A DNA stretch of 64,000 bases from Streptomyces turgidiscabies Car8 (GTDB lineage: Bacteria > Actinomycetota > Actinomycetes > Streptomycetales > Streptomycetaceae). Each line of letters opens with the position of its first letter. The stretch's first letter is position 1. The stretch covers positions 372,001 through 436,000 of the forward strand of contig NZ_AEJB01000361.1 of NCBI RefSeq assembly GCF_000331005.1, written 5' to 3'. A program made the position numbers and the translations under genes. This document shows, piece by piece, positions 7,513 through 16,360 of the stretch. A model generated the notes under the pieces. The model was not told the origin of the DNA. It did no database searches and saw only the letters and a program-made list of their open reading frames with translations.

Positions 7513-9855
7513 ATGGACCCGCTCAAGACCCCTGCACCGCTGTTCGCACACCAGCAGGAAGCAGTGGAAACCCTCTCCAAGAGCCTGGTCGACTCCAGCA
7601 GGGTCACCGCAGTGATGGCGTGCGGGACAGGCAAGACGCGGGTAGGCGCAGAAGTCGCGGGCCGCGTCGCCGACGCCGGTTCCCAACGCCGCCTGGTGGT
7701 TGTTCCCACCTTGGAACTGGTCCGGCAGACGATGACGGAATGGGCACGTCAACTCGGTCGGCACCGGCTAGGGCGCGTCATCGCGGTCTGCTCGGACAGC
7801 GAGGTCCTCTCCGCCCAACGCACCGGACTGCAAGGCGAACTCGCTGACACCGACACCCAAGTCGCCAACGAAGCCGCCCAGTTAGCCGATCTCGCCGCAG
7901 GCCCCGGTGCAGTCACCGTCGCGTGTACCTACGCCAGTCTCCACATCCTGGCCCAGGCCCAGGCCCAGTACCGCATGGCGCCTCCGGACATCGCCGTGAT
8001 CGACGAAGCCCACCGCACCGCAGGCACCGCAGGAAAAGCCTGGGCGGCCATCCACTACGACGACATCATCACGGCGCGACGCCGCCTGTATCTCACCGCC
8101 ACTCCCCGAATCCTCGACAACGAGGGCGACGACGTCATCAGCATGGCGGACGAGCGCCTGTACGGTCCGGTCGCCTACCGGCTGCCCTTCGCGACCGCCA
8201 TCGACCTCGGCCTGCTGGCCCGCTACCGCCTTGTGGTCCCCGTCGTCACCAACAGTGAGGCCCATCAACTGCTCGGCCGGGACGACGCCTTCCTGCGCAT
8301 CGGCAGGACCGCCGTAGCGGCCCCCATGCTTGCCAAGCAACTCGCTGTGCTGCGCGCCGCCCACGAACACGGCATCCGCCGCATGATCACCTATCACGCC
8401 ACCATCGCCGAGGCGAAATGGTTCGCCACCCTCCTGCCTCACGCCCACGCCCTTCTGCCCCCCGACCAGCGCCCTACGGCTTTGGCCGCCGAGCACGTCC
8501 ACGGCCGCCAGACAACCGCCGAGCGGCGAAGGGCGCTGGACAAGCTCGCCAGACAGGAAGACGGCTTGGTCGTCGTCTCCAACGCCCGCGTCCTGTCTGA
8601 AGGAGTCGACGTCCCCGCCGTGGACGCCGTCTGCTTCCTCTGCCCGCGCAGCACGATCGACACCATCCAGGGGACCGGCCGAGCCATGCGGCTCACCGAT
8701 CGCAGCACACCCAAAACAGCGACCATCATGGTGCCGGTCTTCCTCCAGGAGGACCAGGACCCCGAATCCGCTCTGAGCTCCACCCCCTTCAGCGCGGTCT
8801 GGCAGACGGTCCGGGCCCTCGCCTCACACGACGAGACGCTGCACCGGCACCTCGAAACCGCCCGCCGGTCCCTGGCCACCCCCACCGTTGGGGGAAGGGT
8901 CCGTCTCGGTGCCAGCACCGAGAGCGAGCTGCCCGACTGGCTGTCCGTCACCGGTATTCCCGTCCCTCCGGACTTCGCCGACGCCATCACCGTGCGGACC
9001 GTACGCGCGGCCACCACCGTCTGGCCCGAATACCTCCAGGCCGCCGAAATCTACCGGGGCGAACACGGCGACCTCCGTGTCCATGACGACTACCGCACTT
9101 CCACCGGACTGGGCCTGGGCCGTTGGGTCGCCTACCTGCGCAAACTGCACCAGCTGGGAAAGCTCTCTCCTTCCCAGATCGAGGAGTGGGAGGCCGTCGG
9201 GATGACGTGGTCAGTTCCCGAGCAGAAACTGCAGGAACTGATCCACGAGTTGAGGGAATTCAAGAAGGATTATGGGCACCTGAACGTCCCGAAGACCTAC
9301 ACAGCCAAGAGGGGAGACCGCGAGTACACGCTCGGCAATATATGCGCCACCCTGCGCACTTCCTACAGCAACGGCCAAGTTCCAGAAGCCAAGGTCGAGG
9401 CGCTCAACGCGGAGGGATTCATCTGGGACAGGGCAGAGTATGTCTGGAATCAATTCGTCTCAGATTGCCGCGAGTTCATGATCTGGAACGGCCACCTCGA
9501 CATACCCCAGACGTACGCCCTGCGCGGTCGGAACATCGGTCAGCAGGTCTCCAGCTTCCGCTCCCACCCGGACCGCCTGACTCCCGAGCAGCACAAGACA
9601 CTCGACCGCATAGGTCTTGTCTGGGACTCGCTGCAGTACCGCTGGGACCTGCACATCAAAGTAGTCGCCGAGTTCAAGTCCCGGCACGGGCACCTGAACA
9701 TCCCGGGCAGCTACATCATCGAGAAGCCGATCCTCCTTCGCCCACGCATCTGGATGAACACCTGCGTCCAGAAGTACCGGCGGGGCAAACTCAAGCCAGA
9801 GCGGCATCAGCAACTAATGGCCCTCGGAATGGAGTTCCCGGAGAAAAGAGCGTGA
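7513..9855 (+). CDS. DEAH-box superfamily 2 helicase with helicase-associated repeats
   Basis: 780 residues. Residues 1-440 form an SF2 helicase/translocase core: Walker A ACGTGKTRVG, motif II IDEAH, motif III LTATPR and motif VI QGTGRAMR. Residues about 500-780 carry about four copies of the helicase-associated (HA) domain, each around a pattern like HGxLxVPxxY and ending in GxxWD or GMEFP. HA repeats are thought to bind nucleic acid. Such proteins are common in Streptomyces chromosomes, plasmids and accessory islands, and the cellular role is not established. The start ATG 7513 lacks a strong RBS. Confidence 0.85.
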   Translation: MDPLKTPAPLFAHQQEAVETLSKSLVDSSRVTAVMACGTGKTRVGAEVAGRVADAGSQRRLVVVPTLELVRQTMTEWARQLGRHRLGRVIAVCSDSEVLSAQRTGLQGELADTDTQVANEAAQLADLAAGPGAVTVACTYASLHILAQAQAQYRMAPPDIAVIDEAHRTAGTAGKAWAAIHYDDIITARRRLYLTATPRILDNEGDDVISMADERLYGPVAYRLPFATAIDLGLLARYRLVVPVVTNSEAHQLLGRDDAFLRIGRTAVAAPMLAKQLAVLRAAHEHGIRRMITYHATIAEAKWFATLLPHAHALLPPDQRPTALAAEHVHGRQTTAERRRALDKLARQEDGLVVVSNARVLSEGVDVPAVDAVCFLCPRSTIDTIQGTGRAMRLTDRSTPKTATIMVPVFLQEDQDPESALSSTPFSAVWQTVRALASHDETLHRHLETARRSLATPTVGGRVRLGASTESELPDWLSVTGIPVPPDFADAITVRTVRAATTVWPEYLQAAEIYRGEHGDLRVHDDYRTSTGLGLGRWVAYLRKLHQLGKLSPSQIEEWEAVGMTWSVPEQKLQELIHELREFKKDYGHLNVPKTYTAKRGDREYTLGNICATLRTSYSNGQVPEAKVEALNAEGFIWDRAEYVWNQFVSDCREFMIWNGHLDIPQTYALRGRNIGQQVSSFRSHPDRLTPEQHKTLDRIGLVWDSLQYRWDLHIKVVAEFKSRHGHLNIPGSYIIEKPILLRPRIWMNTCVQKYRRGKLKPERHQQLMALGMEFPEKRA

Positions 9856-9968
9856 CCATCGCCCACAGGACGTTGAGGCGCCGGCGCGCGAACTCAAGCA
9901 GGGCCTGCTTGAGCCCTTCCCCCTCGCTGCGCTTGCGTTGGCGGTAGGTCTTGGAGGCGGGACAGGTT
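9853..9968 (-). pseudogene. C-terminal remnant of an IS110-type transposase
   Basis: On the - strand this stretch encodes SKTYRQRKRSEGEGLKQALL followed by EFARRRLNVLWAM. This is the characteristic C-terminal end of IS110/IS116/IS902 DEDD transposases (a YxxKRAEGK-like block then ARRRxxVLWAML). Nothing upstream matches the rest of the protein. The fragment overlaps the very end of the helicase gene, suggesting a deletion that joined the two. Confidence 0.6.
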
Positions 9969-10193
9969 GTGATGCTGACCGTCGCCGAAATACATGCTCC
10001 GCAGCAGCCCGCGGTGATAGCGCCTGGACCTGCACAGGTTCCCGCTGACACCACCGGAATCGCGGAGCTCCGGGCGGCCAAATCCTGTGAGCCGGCGAAC
10101 CGGGCGTATCAGTGACAGCCATACACAGAGCCCCTGGGCCCTCCGATCTTACGAATAACCAGAGCAACCACCCTTAAAAAGGTAGGACCATCT

Positions 10194-11399
10194 GTGACAC
10201 ACAGCCTCGTCACCGTGCTGGACGAGCCCCAGAGCCATCCCATGCCGCCCCTGGGAAAGAAACAGACGAATCTCCTCACCGCCATCCTGCGAGGGGTGCC
10301 CGTCCTGGGACCTGGCAAGGAACCCCGTCCGCTGACCGACTCGGACGTCCGCGAGGTGTTGGGTACCCTCCCGCCGTGTGCCGACGCGCAGGAGGCCGGT
10401 GAGGTCAACCGGCTGCGTCCGCGCGTACTCAACGCGGTCATCGGGGCCGAGGCCAGACGCTCGGGTTACCTCCAGGGGCTGCCGGACCACGGAGTCGCCC
10501 CCCTGCTGCGGACCGTCGGCGAGGCCGTCCGCGCCCCGCTGGTGCTGCGGATCGTGTACGGCGCCAGCACCACCGTGCCGCTCCGGGCGCTCAGCTATGT
10601 CCTTCCCGCCGTGCGCATGGCGTCCCGGCTGGCCGAGGCGGGCAGCCGCGCGCCCCACCTCCAGATCGTGCTGGCCGGTTCCCTCGGCTGCTGGGTCAAC
10701 CGTCTGTCCGGGCCCGCCGTGGAAGCGGAGACCGACCTGCTCGCCCGCGGTCTCGGCCGGCTCCTGTCGTACCTGACGCCGGGCCGCTACGGGGTGTACG
10801 GCACGCTTCCGTCGGCCGATGTCGTGGCCGCGCTGGGCGATCTGGTGCGGACGCTGACCCCCGCCCGGCGGGCGGCTGTCGTCGAACGCCTCGCCGGCAA
10901 GGGCGGCGCCACCGCCGACGAACAGACCCTGCTGTACGCGGCGGCCCATGTCCTGGTGCACGACCGTGCCACCGTCCCGCTCACCCTGCTCCAGGGCAGT
11001 CCCGTCCCGGAGAACCCGAGCGTGATCGACATCGGCAGCCTTCAGGAACGTCACTTCCACGACGTACGACGTCTGTTCACGGCCGGGGCCGCCGGTCCGG
11101 GGGCGCTGGTGCTGTCCCGGCACTCGGTTCCGCCGTACACCATGGCCAGGGACGGGGACATCGGACTGCGCGAGTTCCTGGACGGCACGAACGCACCGGG
11201 CAGGCCCGTGGCCCCCGCCGTCCACCACGATCTGCGGCTGCTGTGGACAGCGCTGCCGCAGGAGGAACTGCGCCGCGTCGTCGATGTACCGCGGGAAGAC
11301 CCGCACCCGGTCGTCGACAAGTACGGCGCTGCAGCATCGCCCGGCGGCGGCCAAGACGGGCCACCCTCCTCGACCATGCCGGCGATGTCGTCCGCATGA
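10194..11399 (+). CDS. unrecognised protein, possibly with a foreign C-terminus
   Basis: GTG 10194 follows AGGTAGGA. The product is 401 residues, mostly alpha-helical by composition, with no motif I recognise. Notable segments are [40 protein letters not shown], an Ala/Arg-rich block and [14 protein letters not shown]. After about residue 360 the composition changes, and a different frame carries the tail of a NUDIX protein beginning near 11330. The last 30-40 residues may therefore be read-through across a deletion joint. It is probably cytoplasmic, and I propose no function. Confidence 0.5.
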   Translation: MTHSLVTVLDEPQSHPMPPLGKKQTNLLTAILRGVPVLGPGKEPRPLTDSDVREVLGTLPPCADAQEAGEVNRLRPRVLNAVIGAEARRSGYLQGLPDHGVAPLLRTVGEAVRAPLVLRIVYGASTTVPLRALSYVLPAVRMASRLAEAGSRAPHLQIVLAGSLGCWVNRLSGPAVEAETDLLARGLGRLLSYLTPGRYGVYGTLPSADVVAALGDLVRTLTPARRAAVVERLAGKGGATADEQTLLYAAAHVLVHDRATVPLTLLQGSPVPENPSVIDIGSLQERHFHDVRRLFTAGAAGPGALVLSRHSVPPYTMARDGDIGLREFLDGTNAPGRPVAPAVHHDLRLLWTALPQEELRRVVDVPREDPHPVVDKYGAAASPGGGQDGPPSSTMPAMSSA

Positions 11400-11617
11400 C
11401 GGTGGGCGCCGTCGTCACCACCTGGCAGGGAACCCCCGCCGACCAGAAGGGCGAGAGCGTCGGCAACTGGCGCTGGTGGCCCCTGGACGCACTGCCACCA
11501 GGACTGTTCGTGTGCAGCGCGCAGATCCTCACCGCCTGGCGTCCCGGCCTGCCCATCGACCACACGCCCGCCCACTTCACGCCTTTCGCCGACCAGAGCC
11601 CGCCCATCGCGCCGTGA
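11330..11617 (+). pseudogene. C-terminal fragment of a NUDIX hydrolase gene
   Basis: In the second frame the peptide [20 protein letters not shown], then [20 protein letters not shown] and [10 protein letters not shown], is the C-terminal part of a small NUDIX protein. The Nudix box and N-terminus are missing. The upstream part of the frame is a shadow of the gene at 10194. It stops at 11617, 40 bp before the next EEP gene. Confidence 0.6.
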
Positions 11618-11658
11618 CGGCCTGCGGGCGTATCCAACCAACCATCAGGAGAGACCGC

Positions 11659-12627
11659 GTGACCATACGTGCCGGCAACTTCAACGCCTACAAACTCAGC
11701 CTCGCCGCCCGTGGCACCACCGCATGGAACGACCGCGTCACGGCCGTGCGGGAACTCGCACCCGACCTGCTCGGTCTCCAGGAGGTCGTGGTCGACGAGG
11801 CGGCAACGCCGCCCGACCAGTGGCATGCCGTCGCCGCCCAGACGATCACAGCGTTCGCCGAGGACTGCGGACTGACCGCCGCCGTCCCCGCCACTCCCGG
11901 ACGCCCCTATGGGGTGGCGATGGCCGCCAACGTGCACCGGGCCTGGTACACGGCGGCGTTGTGGCGCCCCGATGCGGCAGGCGTCGTGCCGGGCAGCTAC
12001 CGACCTCTTGGCGCCCCGGACTTCTGGCACGGGCTGACCACGGTCGCCTTCGACGTCGGAGCCGCCGAACCCCTCACCATGGTCGCCTATCAGGGCGATC
12101 CCTTCCGCCCGAACTGGCGCGCAGAAGAGGCGCGGCGCATCAAAGGCATCCTGCGCCGCCCTGGCGGTGTGATACCCGCCCTCGTCGTCGGGGACTTCAA
12201 CGCCGTGTCCGCTGCCCAAGTACCCGGCCCCGACGGGGCCCTGCGCTACTACGACCATGAGGTGTACGCCGAGCAGGATCACGACGATCTCGAATACCAG
12301 GTGCAGGAAGGCACTATCGGAGGGGAGCAGCTGGCCGACCGGCGCCAGACCGAACTCCTGCTGCGTCGCGGCTACATGGTCGACGCCGCCGCCCACCTGG
12401 GCGTGCCCTGGCATGCCACGGTCGGCCACTGGAAGGATGGCCAGGGCGACCCCGACCCGTTCGGCGAACGCCGGATCGACCTGGTCCTCACCACCCGCCC
12501 CGTCGCCCCGGCGTTGGTGGCGTACGGCGTCCAGGACAGTAAGGCGGCTCTTGCCGGCTCCGACCACCTCATCCCCTGGGTCGACCTTGATCCGGCCAGG
12601 ATCGAAGCCGATGAGGCCGGCCGATGA
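11659..12627 (+). CDS. endonuclease/exonuclease/phosphatase family protein 3
   Basis: 322 residues from GTG 11659, with AGGAGAG 6 bp upstream. This copy has the most canonical EEP motifs of the three: GNFNAYKL, LLGLQEVV (metal Glu), VVGDFNAVS and GSDHLIPW. It therefore probably retains metal-dependent phosphoesterase activity. It is clearly different from the pair at 5427 and 6467. It ends 12 bp before the right end of the IS21-type element. Confidence 0.78.
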   Translation: MTIRAGNFNAYKLSLAARGTTAWNDRVTAVRELAPDLLGLQEVVVDEAATPPDQWHAVAAQTITAFAEDCGLTAAVPATPGRPYGVAMAANVHRAWYTAALWRPDAAGVVPGSYRPLGAPDFWHGLTTVAFDVGAAEPLTMVAYQGDPFRPNWRAEEARRIKGILRRPGGVIPALVVGDFNAVSAAQVPGPDGALRYYDHEVYAEQDHDDLEYQVQEGTIGGEQLADRRQTELLLRRGYMVDAAAHLGVPWHATVGHWKDGQGDPDPFGERRIDLVLTTRPVAPALVAYGVQDSKAALAGSDHLIPWVDLDPARIEADEAGR

Positions 12628-12639
12628 GGCGATTCCTGA

Positions 12640-12741
12640 GTGGCTTCGTAGGTGACGGTGGACTCCACTTGTAGGTCAGTTCTGACTCCACCCGGTGCCT
12701 GGGGGACCTGATTTTGTAGGTGAGAAATGACTCCACCTGGC
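12640..12741. repeat. IS21 end: three short direct repeats (istB side)
   Basis: Three spaced copies of a motif of the form TTGTAGGTnA followed about 6-9 bp later by GACTCCAC start near 12644, 12669 and 12713. Multiple terminal repeats like this are the presumed transposase-binding sites of IS21 elements. Confidence 0.7.
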
Positions 12742-12848
12742 GGCCCCGCCGCGGCAGGTGCAGGTGTTCGAGGGCGCTATGTTCGGGGCCTAGCTTTGTG
12801 GGAACACGGATGCGACGAGTGCTGTGGTTCTGCGGCCTGGGAGGACAC

Positions 12849-13205
12849 ATGCAGGCGAAACCGAGCACGGCCGAACTGATCGCCTTCGTGGGGGCTCGGC
12901 TGGCAGAGACCGCAGTGCATGCAGAGTTGTTCCACGAGCTGGCCTGCGAGGCCGTCGCCTCGGGAGAGCCGGGACCGCGCACTGCCGTGCTCGAAGGCTG
13001 CGCCTGTCCCGTCCCGAGAGAGATACTTGACCGGGCCCTGGCGCTCCGGTCGGAGTTGGACGACTGCGAACAGCGGATCCGCTGCCAGAACCCGCGGGAT
13101 CCGAAGTGGCCGCTGGACCCTGTCTTCGCCGAACAGACTCTCCGCGTCCTCGCGCTGCCCTTCGAACTGCACCACCAGTGGCAGGACGCGTGGCTTCCCG
13201 GATGA
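12849..13205 (+). CDS. DUF6221-like small protein inside the IS21 element
   Basis: 118 residues from ATG 12849, preceded by GGGAGGAC. It resembles the actinobacterial DUF6221 family: N-terminal ELIAFVGARLAET, a Cys-containing middle (CACPVPREILDRALALRSEL) and a C-terminal block TLRVLALPFELHHQWQDAWLP. The function of the family is unknown. It lies between istB and the terminal repeats on the opposite strand, so it is either a passenger gene or was captured by one-ended movement. Confidence 0.6.
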   Translation: MQAKPSTAELIAFVGARLAETAVHAELFHELACEAVASGEPGPRTAVLEGCACPVPREILDRALALRSELDDCEQRIRCQNPRDPKWPLDPVFAEQTLRVLALPFELHHQWQDAWLPG

Positions 13206-13274
13206 CGTCCACGCCTCTCCGGCCGGCCGAAAAGCCACCGCCGCGCCCGGCCCGGTAGGACGGGGCCGTCTTCG

Positions 13275-14081
13275 TCAGCCCGCGGCGACCGCGGCGGCCT
13301 GCTGTGCGGCGCGGGCGCGGGTCGCGGCCAGCCTGTAGGAGTCGGTGCCGGTCTCGATGATGTTCCCGCCGAACGTCAACCGGTCCACTATGGCCGCGCA
13401 CAGCCGTGGATCCGTAAAGGTTTTGGTCCACCCTCCAAAGGATTCATTGGAGGCGATCGCCACAGAATTCTTTTCCTCACGCTCTGTCAAAACCTGGAAC
13501 AGCAGCTCCGCCCCGCGGCGGTCAAGTTCCATATAGCCCAATTCGTCAATACAAAGGAGGTCGACGCGGCCGTAGCGGGCGATGGTCTTGGCCAGCAGCT
13601 TCTCGTCCGCGGCCTCCACCAACTCGTTGACGAGCTTGGTGGCCAGCACGTACTTCACCCGGTACTCGTGCATCGCCGCCTCGGTGCCCAGCGCGATGAG
13701 CAGGTGCGACTTCCCGGTCCCGCTGTCGCCGATCAGACACAGCGGCAGGCCCTTCTTGACCCAGTCGCACTTGGCGAGGGTGTGGATGGCTGCCGGGTCG
13801 ATGACGGGGTTGGCGTCGAAGTCGAACTGCCGGATCGACTTCTCGCGCGGAAATCCGGCCGCCTTGATCCGGCGTTCGGAACGCCTGCGGGCCCGGTCGT
13901 CGCATTCGGACAGCAGCAGTTCGGCCAGGAATCCGCGATAGGTCATCTGGTCGCGGCCGGCGGCTTCGGCGAGTTCGGGGTACTGGGTGCGGATGGTGGG
14001 CAGCCGGAGCATCCGGCATGCCTGGTCCACGGCGGTGTCGGCGGCCTGTTCGGTCAGTCCGCGGTTGCGCTTGGCGGTCAC
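13275..14081 (-). CDS. istB: IS21 helper ATPase IstB
   Basis: 268 residues from a GTG at 14081 that overlaps the istA stop by 4 bp (GTGA). It is an AAA+ ATPase of the DnaC/IstB family: Walker A GDSGTGKSHL, Walker B LLCIDELGYM and sensor-type motif VAIASNESFGG. IstB assists the IstA transposase in target selection and strand transfer. The gene looks intact. Confidence 0.9.
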   Translation of the reverse strand: MTAKRNRGLTEQAADTAVDQACRMLRLPTIRTQYPELAEAAGRDQMTYRGFLAELLLSECDDRARRRSERRIKAAGFPREKSIRQFDFDANPVIDPAAIHTLAKCDWVKKGLPLCLIGDSGTGKSHLLIALGTEAAMHEYRVKYVLATKLVNELVEAADEKLLAKTIARYGRVDLLCIDELGYMELDRRGAELLFQVLTEREEKNSVAIASNESFGGWTKTFTDPRLCAAIVDRLTFGGNIIETGTDSYRLAATRARAAQQAAAVAAG

Positions 14082-14983
14082 GGTGCCTCTTCCTGGTATG
14101 CCTGGCCGTCGGCGGGACGCCGGCGGAATCGCAGCAACTGGTCGTAGGCGGCCACCGACGGCAGCGGCCTGGGGTCGGGCGGCAGCGCGGCCAGGCGCCG
14201 CTCGGTCAGCGAGGTCACCGTCGCCCCGCCGTCCACCCGGCGCGGTGGGATGTCCTGGTCGGCCGGCTGGTCGGCGCCCTGGTCGGCCTCGCCCCACTTG
14301 CGGGCCTCCAACGCGACCGCGTCGGCGGTCAGCGCGCCGGCCCGCAGCGCGGTCGCGATCCCGGCCACCACGTGCTCGTGGACCATGTGCCGGTGCAGCA
14401 GCAGGACGGAGATGAGCGCCCGGGTGCCCTCCGCGTCGCCGTGGGCCTTGCAGGCCGCCTGCCACCACGCGTCGTGGACCGGGGTGAACTTGCCCGCCGA
14501 GCGTGCCTGGTCCAGCGCGGTCGCCCCGGGCAGCGCGCCGGGCTTGCGGACCAGCGCCTCCAGGTAGTGGTCCAGCTCCAGGCGGGCACCGCCCTTGGCG
14601 ATCAGCCGCTCGTGCCGGGCGACTTCCTTGTGCGCGTCGTAGACCACCAGCTCGGAGGCGTGCAGCACGACCCGCACCATCCGGCCGATCAACCGCACGG
14701 GTACCGAGTAGTGGTTGGTGCGCACGCTGACCTGGCCATAGCGGTTCACCCGCAGCGAGGACACCAGCCCGGTCTCGAACTCCTCCTCCGGCAGCGCCAC
14801 CAGCAGCGGGCGCTCGACGGCGAACATCTCACCGATGGTCAGCGCCCGCTGCATGATCCGGCGGGCGTCGTCCTCCCTGTCCCAGCGCTCCACCATCGCG
14901 TTCAGCTCGGCCAGCGAGGCGACTTTCGGGACGGGGACCAGGTGGTTCCTGCGGAACCAGCCGATCTGCCCCTCGACGCCACC
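14078..14983 (-). pseudogene. istA: istA transposase, C-terminal segment (split gene)
   Basis: From the integration joint the - strand encodes GGVEGQIGWFRRNHLVPVPK onward to the istA stop at 14078. This is the last third of the DDE core plus the C-terminal target-binding part. The N-terminal two thirds lie at 18405-19163. Removing the intervening element joins GIEGAHEK to GGVEGQ in frame, restoring a normal IstA. Confidence 0.85.
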
Positions 14984-15033
14984 TTTATCCCGAACCGTCA
15001 AATGCTCCTGATCCGCATGGTGCGGAGCGACTT

Positions 15034-15309
15034 GTGACGGTCACGCACCCGTTCCATCCGTGGCACGGCCGGTCGTACGCGTTCGTCGTGCGGCGCAAGA
15101 ACTGGGGCGAGGACCGCGTGTACTTCCGCGACGAGGCGGGAGAGGTGCTGTCCGCGCCGACGGCGTGGACCGATGCGGGCGGCGAGGACCCCTTCGTCGT
15201 CCTCGCGGCGGGCCGCAGCCCGTTCCGCACCGAGGATCTTCTTGCCCTGTCCGACCTGATCGACCATCTCGACGGCCGCGGTGCGAGTGCCCAGGAGATG
15301 ACGCCGTGA
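15034..15309 (+). CDS. DUF5372 / Y4bD-Y4pK family protein
   Basis: 91 residues: THPFHPWHGRSYAFVVRRKN, WGEDRVYFRDEAGEV, DPFVVLAAGRSPFRTEDLL. This pattern is that of DUF5372 proteins, first named from the Rhizobium symbiotic plasmid Y4bD/Y4pK genes. They are regularly found next to HTH proteins and large serine recombinases in small mobile cassettes, as here. The molecular role is unknown; an accessory or directionality function is only a guess. Confidence 0.7.
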   Translation: MTVTHPFHPWHGRSYAFVVRRKNWGEDRVYFRDEAGEVLSAPTAWTDAGGEDPFVVLAAGRSPFRTEDLLALSDLIDHLDGRGASAQEMTP

Positions 15310-15483
15310 CTGCCTTGGGATTCACGCCGCAGTGGTGGGGGCGTGTCCGGCGCACGGTGAGCGAGACAGCGCACGCCATACCAACTGGCCTGCACAGATA
15401 CGTGATCCGGTGCCTCTGTGCGCTCTTGGCTGTGGTCGGCCGCGACGCAATTCTTGAGGCAGCAGGCGAGCAAGGGAGGCGGC

Positions 15484-15975
15484 ATGGCCGGCAACGCGAC
15501 GAGCGATCCGAAAGAGGACGCGCTGAGGGCGACGCGGACGCTGAACCCGCGGCCGGAGGCCGTGGTCGATGTGGTGTTCACCGCCTCGCCGTTCTGCGAT
15601 CCGCGGGATCTGGTGCAGGTGAAGTACGAGATGGTGCGCCGGGTGCGGGTGGACAAGGTGCCTGCGGCCCGGGCGGTGCGGGAGTTCGGGTTCTCCCGGC
15701 AGGTCTACTACGACGCCGTGGCCGCACTCGACGCGGGCGGTCCGGCCGCGCTGGTGCCGGGCAAGCCCGGCCCGAAGGGGCCGCGCAAACTCACCGACGA
15801 AGTGATGGAGTACGTCGAAACACGGCTGGCCGCCGAGCCGTCTCTGCGCTCGGGGGACCTGGCCGTCGCCGTCGCCGGCGAGTACGGCCTGAGTGTCCAC
15901 CCGCGCTCCATCGAGCGGGCCCTGGCCCGACGCGCGGCCGCACGCACTCAGGAGTCCTCCAAAAGCTGCAGCTGA
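15484..15975 (+). CDS. helix-turn-helix protein of the recombinase cassette
   Basis: 163 residues from ATG 15484 with GGGAGG upstream. It contains a transposase-like HTH (KVPAARAVREFGFSRQVYYDAV) and a second winged-helix-like part (EYVETRLAAEPSLRSGDLAV, YGLSVHPRSIERAL), as in the N-terminal DNA-binding half of IS481/IS3-type transposases, but without a DDE domain. In Y4bD-type cassettes such a protein sits upstream of the recombinase. It probably binds the element DNA. Confidence 0.7.
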   Translation: MAGNATSDPKEDALRATRTLNPRPEAVVDVVFTASPFCDPRDLVQVKYEMVRRVRVDKVPAARAVREFGFSRQVYYDAVAALDAGGPAALVPGKPGPKGPRKLTDEVMEYVETRLAAEPSLRSGDLAVAVAGEYGLSVHPRSIERALARRAAARTQESSKSCS

Positions 15976-16360
15976 CAGCCCTGCGACTACGGGACCCGCG
16001 GACGCCGCAGCGGCCACAGCCCGTTATGAGGAACTGCGGACCGCGGCGGCCGACGGCACGGGCGGCGGCTGGCGGCTGGGCTGGGGCGTGCTCGTCGGCA
16101 AGGGCATGGCCGCCTGGGCCGCGGCCTGGCGGTCCCTGCCCGAGCCTCGGGGCCGACCCGGCCACGAGAGGCAGGCGCCGGCCGGCTTGGCCCGCGACGG
16201 CGACGAACTCGTCCGGGTCCTGGCCGCGATGGCCCTGGCACATCTCCACCCGCCCGAAGAACGCACGCAACGAACGACACGAGAAGCACGAGGAGCGGAC
16301 GGCATCCATGGACGCGACGGCCGCGGCGGGCAAGGTGACCCGCGAACATCTGCAGCGTGA
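15893..16360 (+). CDS. possible small protein overlapping HTH and recombinase genes
   Basis: The open frame runs from GTG 15893 to 16360. Residues from about 43 (ATARYEELRTAAADGTGGGW) to GKGMAAWAAAWRSLP and VRVLAAMALAHLHPP look protein-like and recall small Ala-rich ORFs in similar cassettes. The N-terminal part overlaps the HTH gene and the C-terminal part overlaps the recombinase start. The true start is unclear and no RBS is obvious. This is a weak call. Confidence 0.3.
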   Translation: MSTRAPSSGPWPDARPHALRSPPKAAADSPATTGPADAAAATARYEELRTAAADGTGGGWRLGWGVLVGKGMAAWAAAWRSLPEPRGRPGHERQAPAGLARDGDELVRVLAAMALAHLHPPEERTQRTTREARGADGIHGRDGRGGQGDPRTSAA

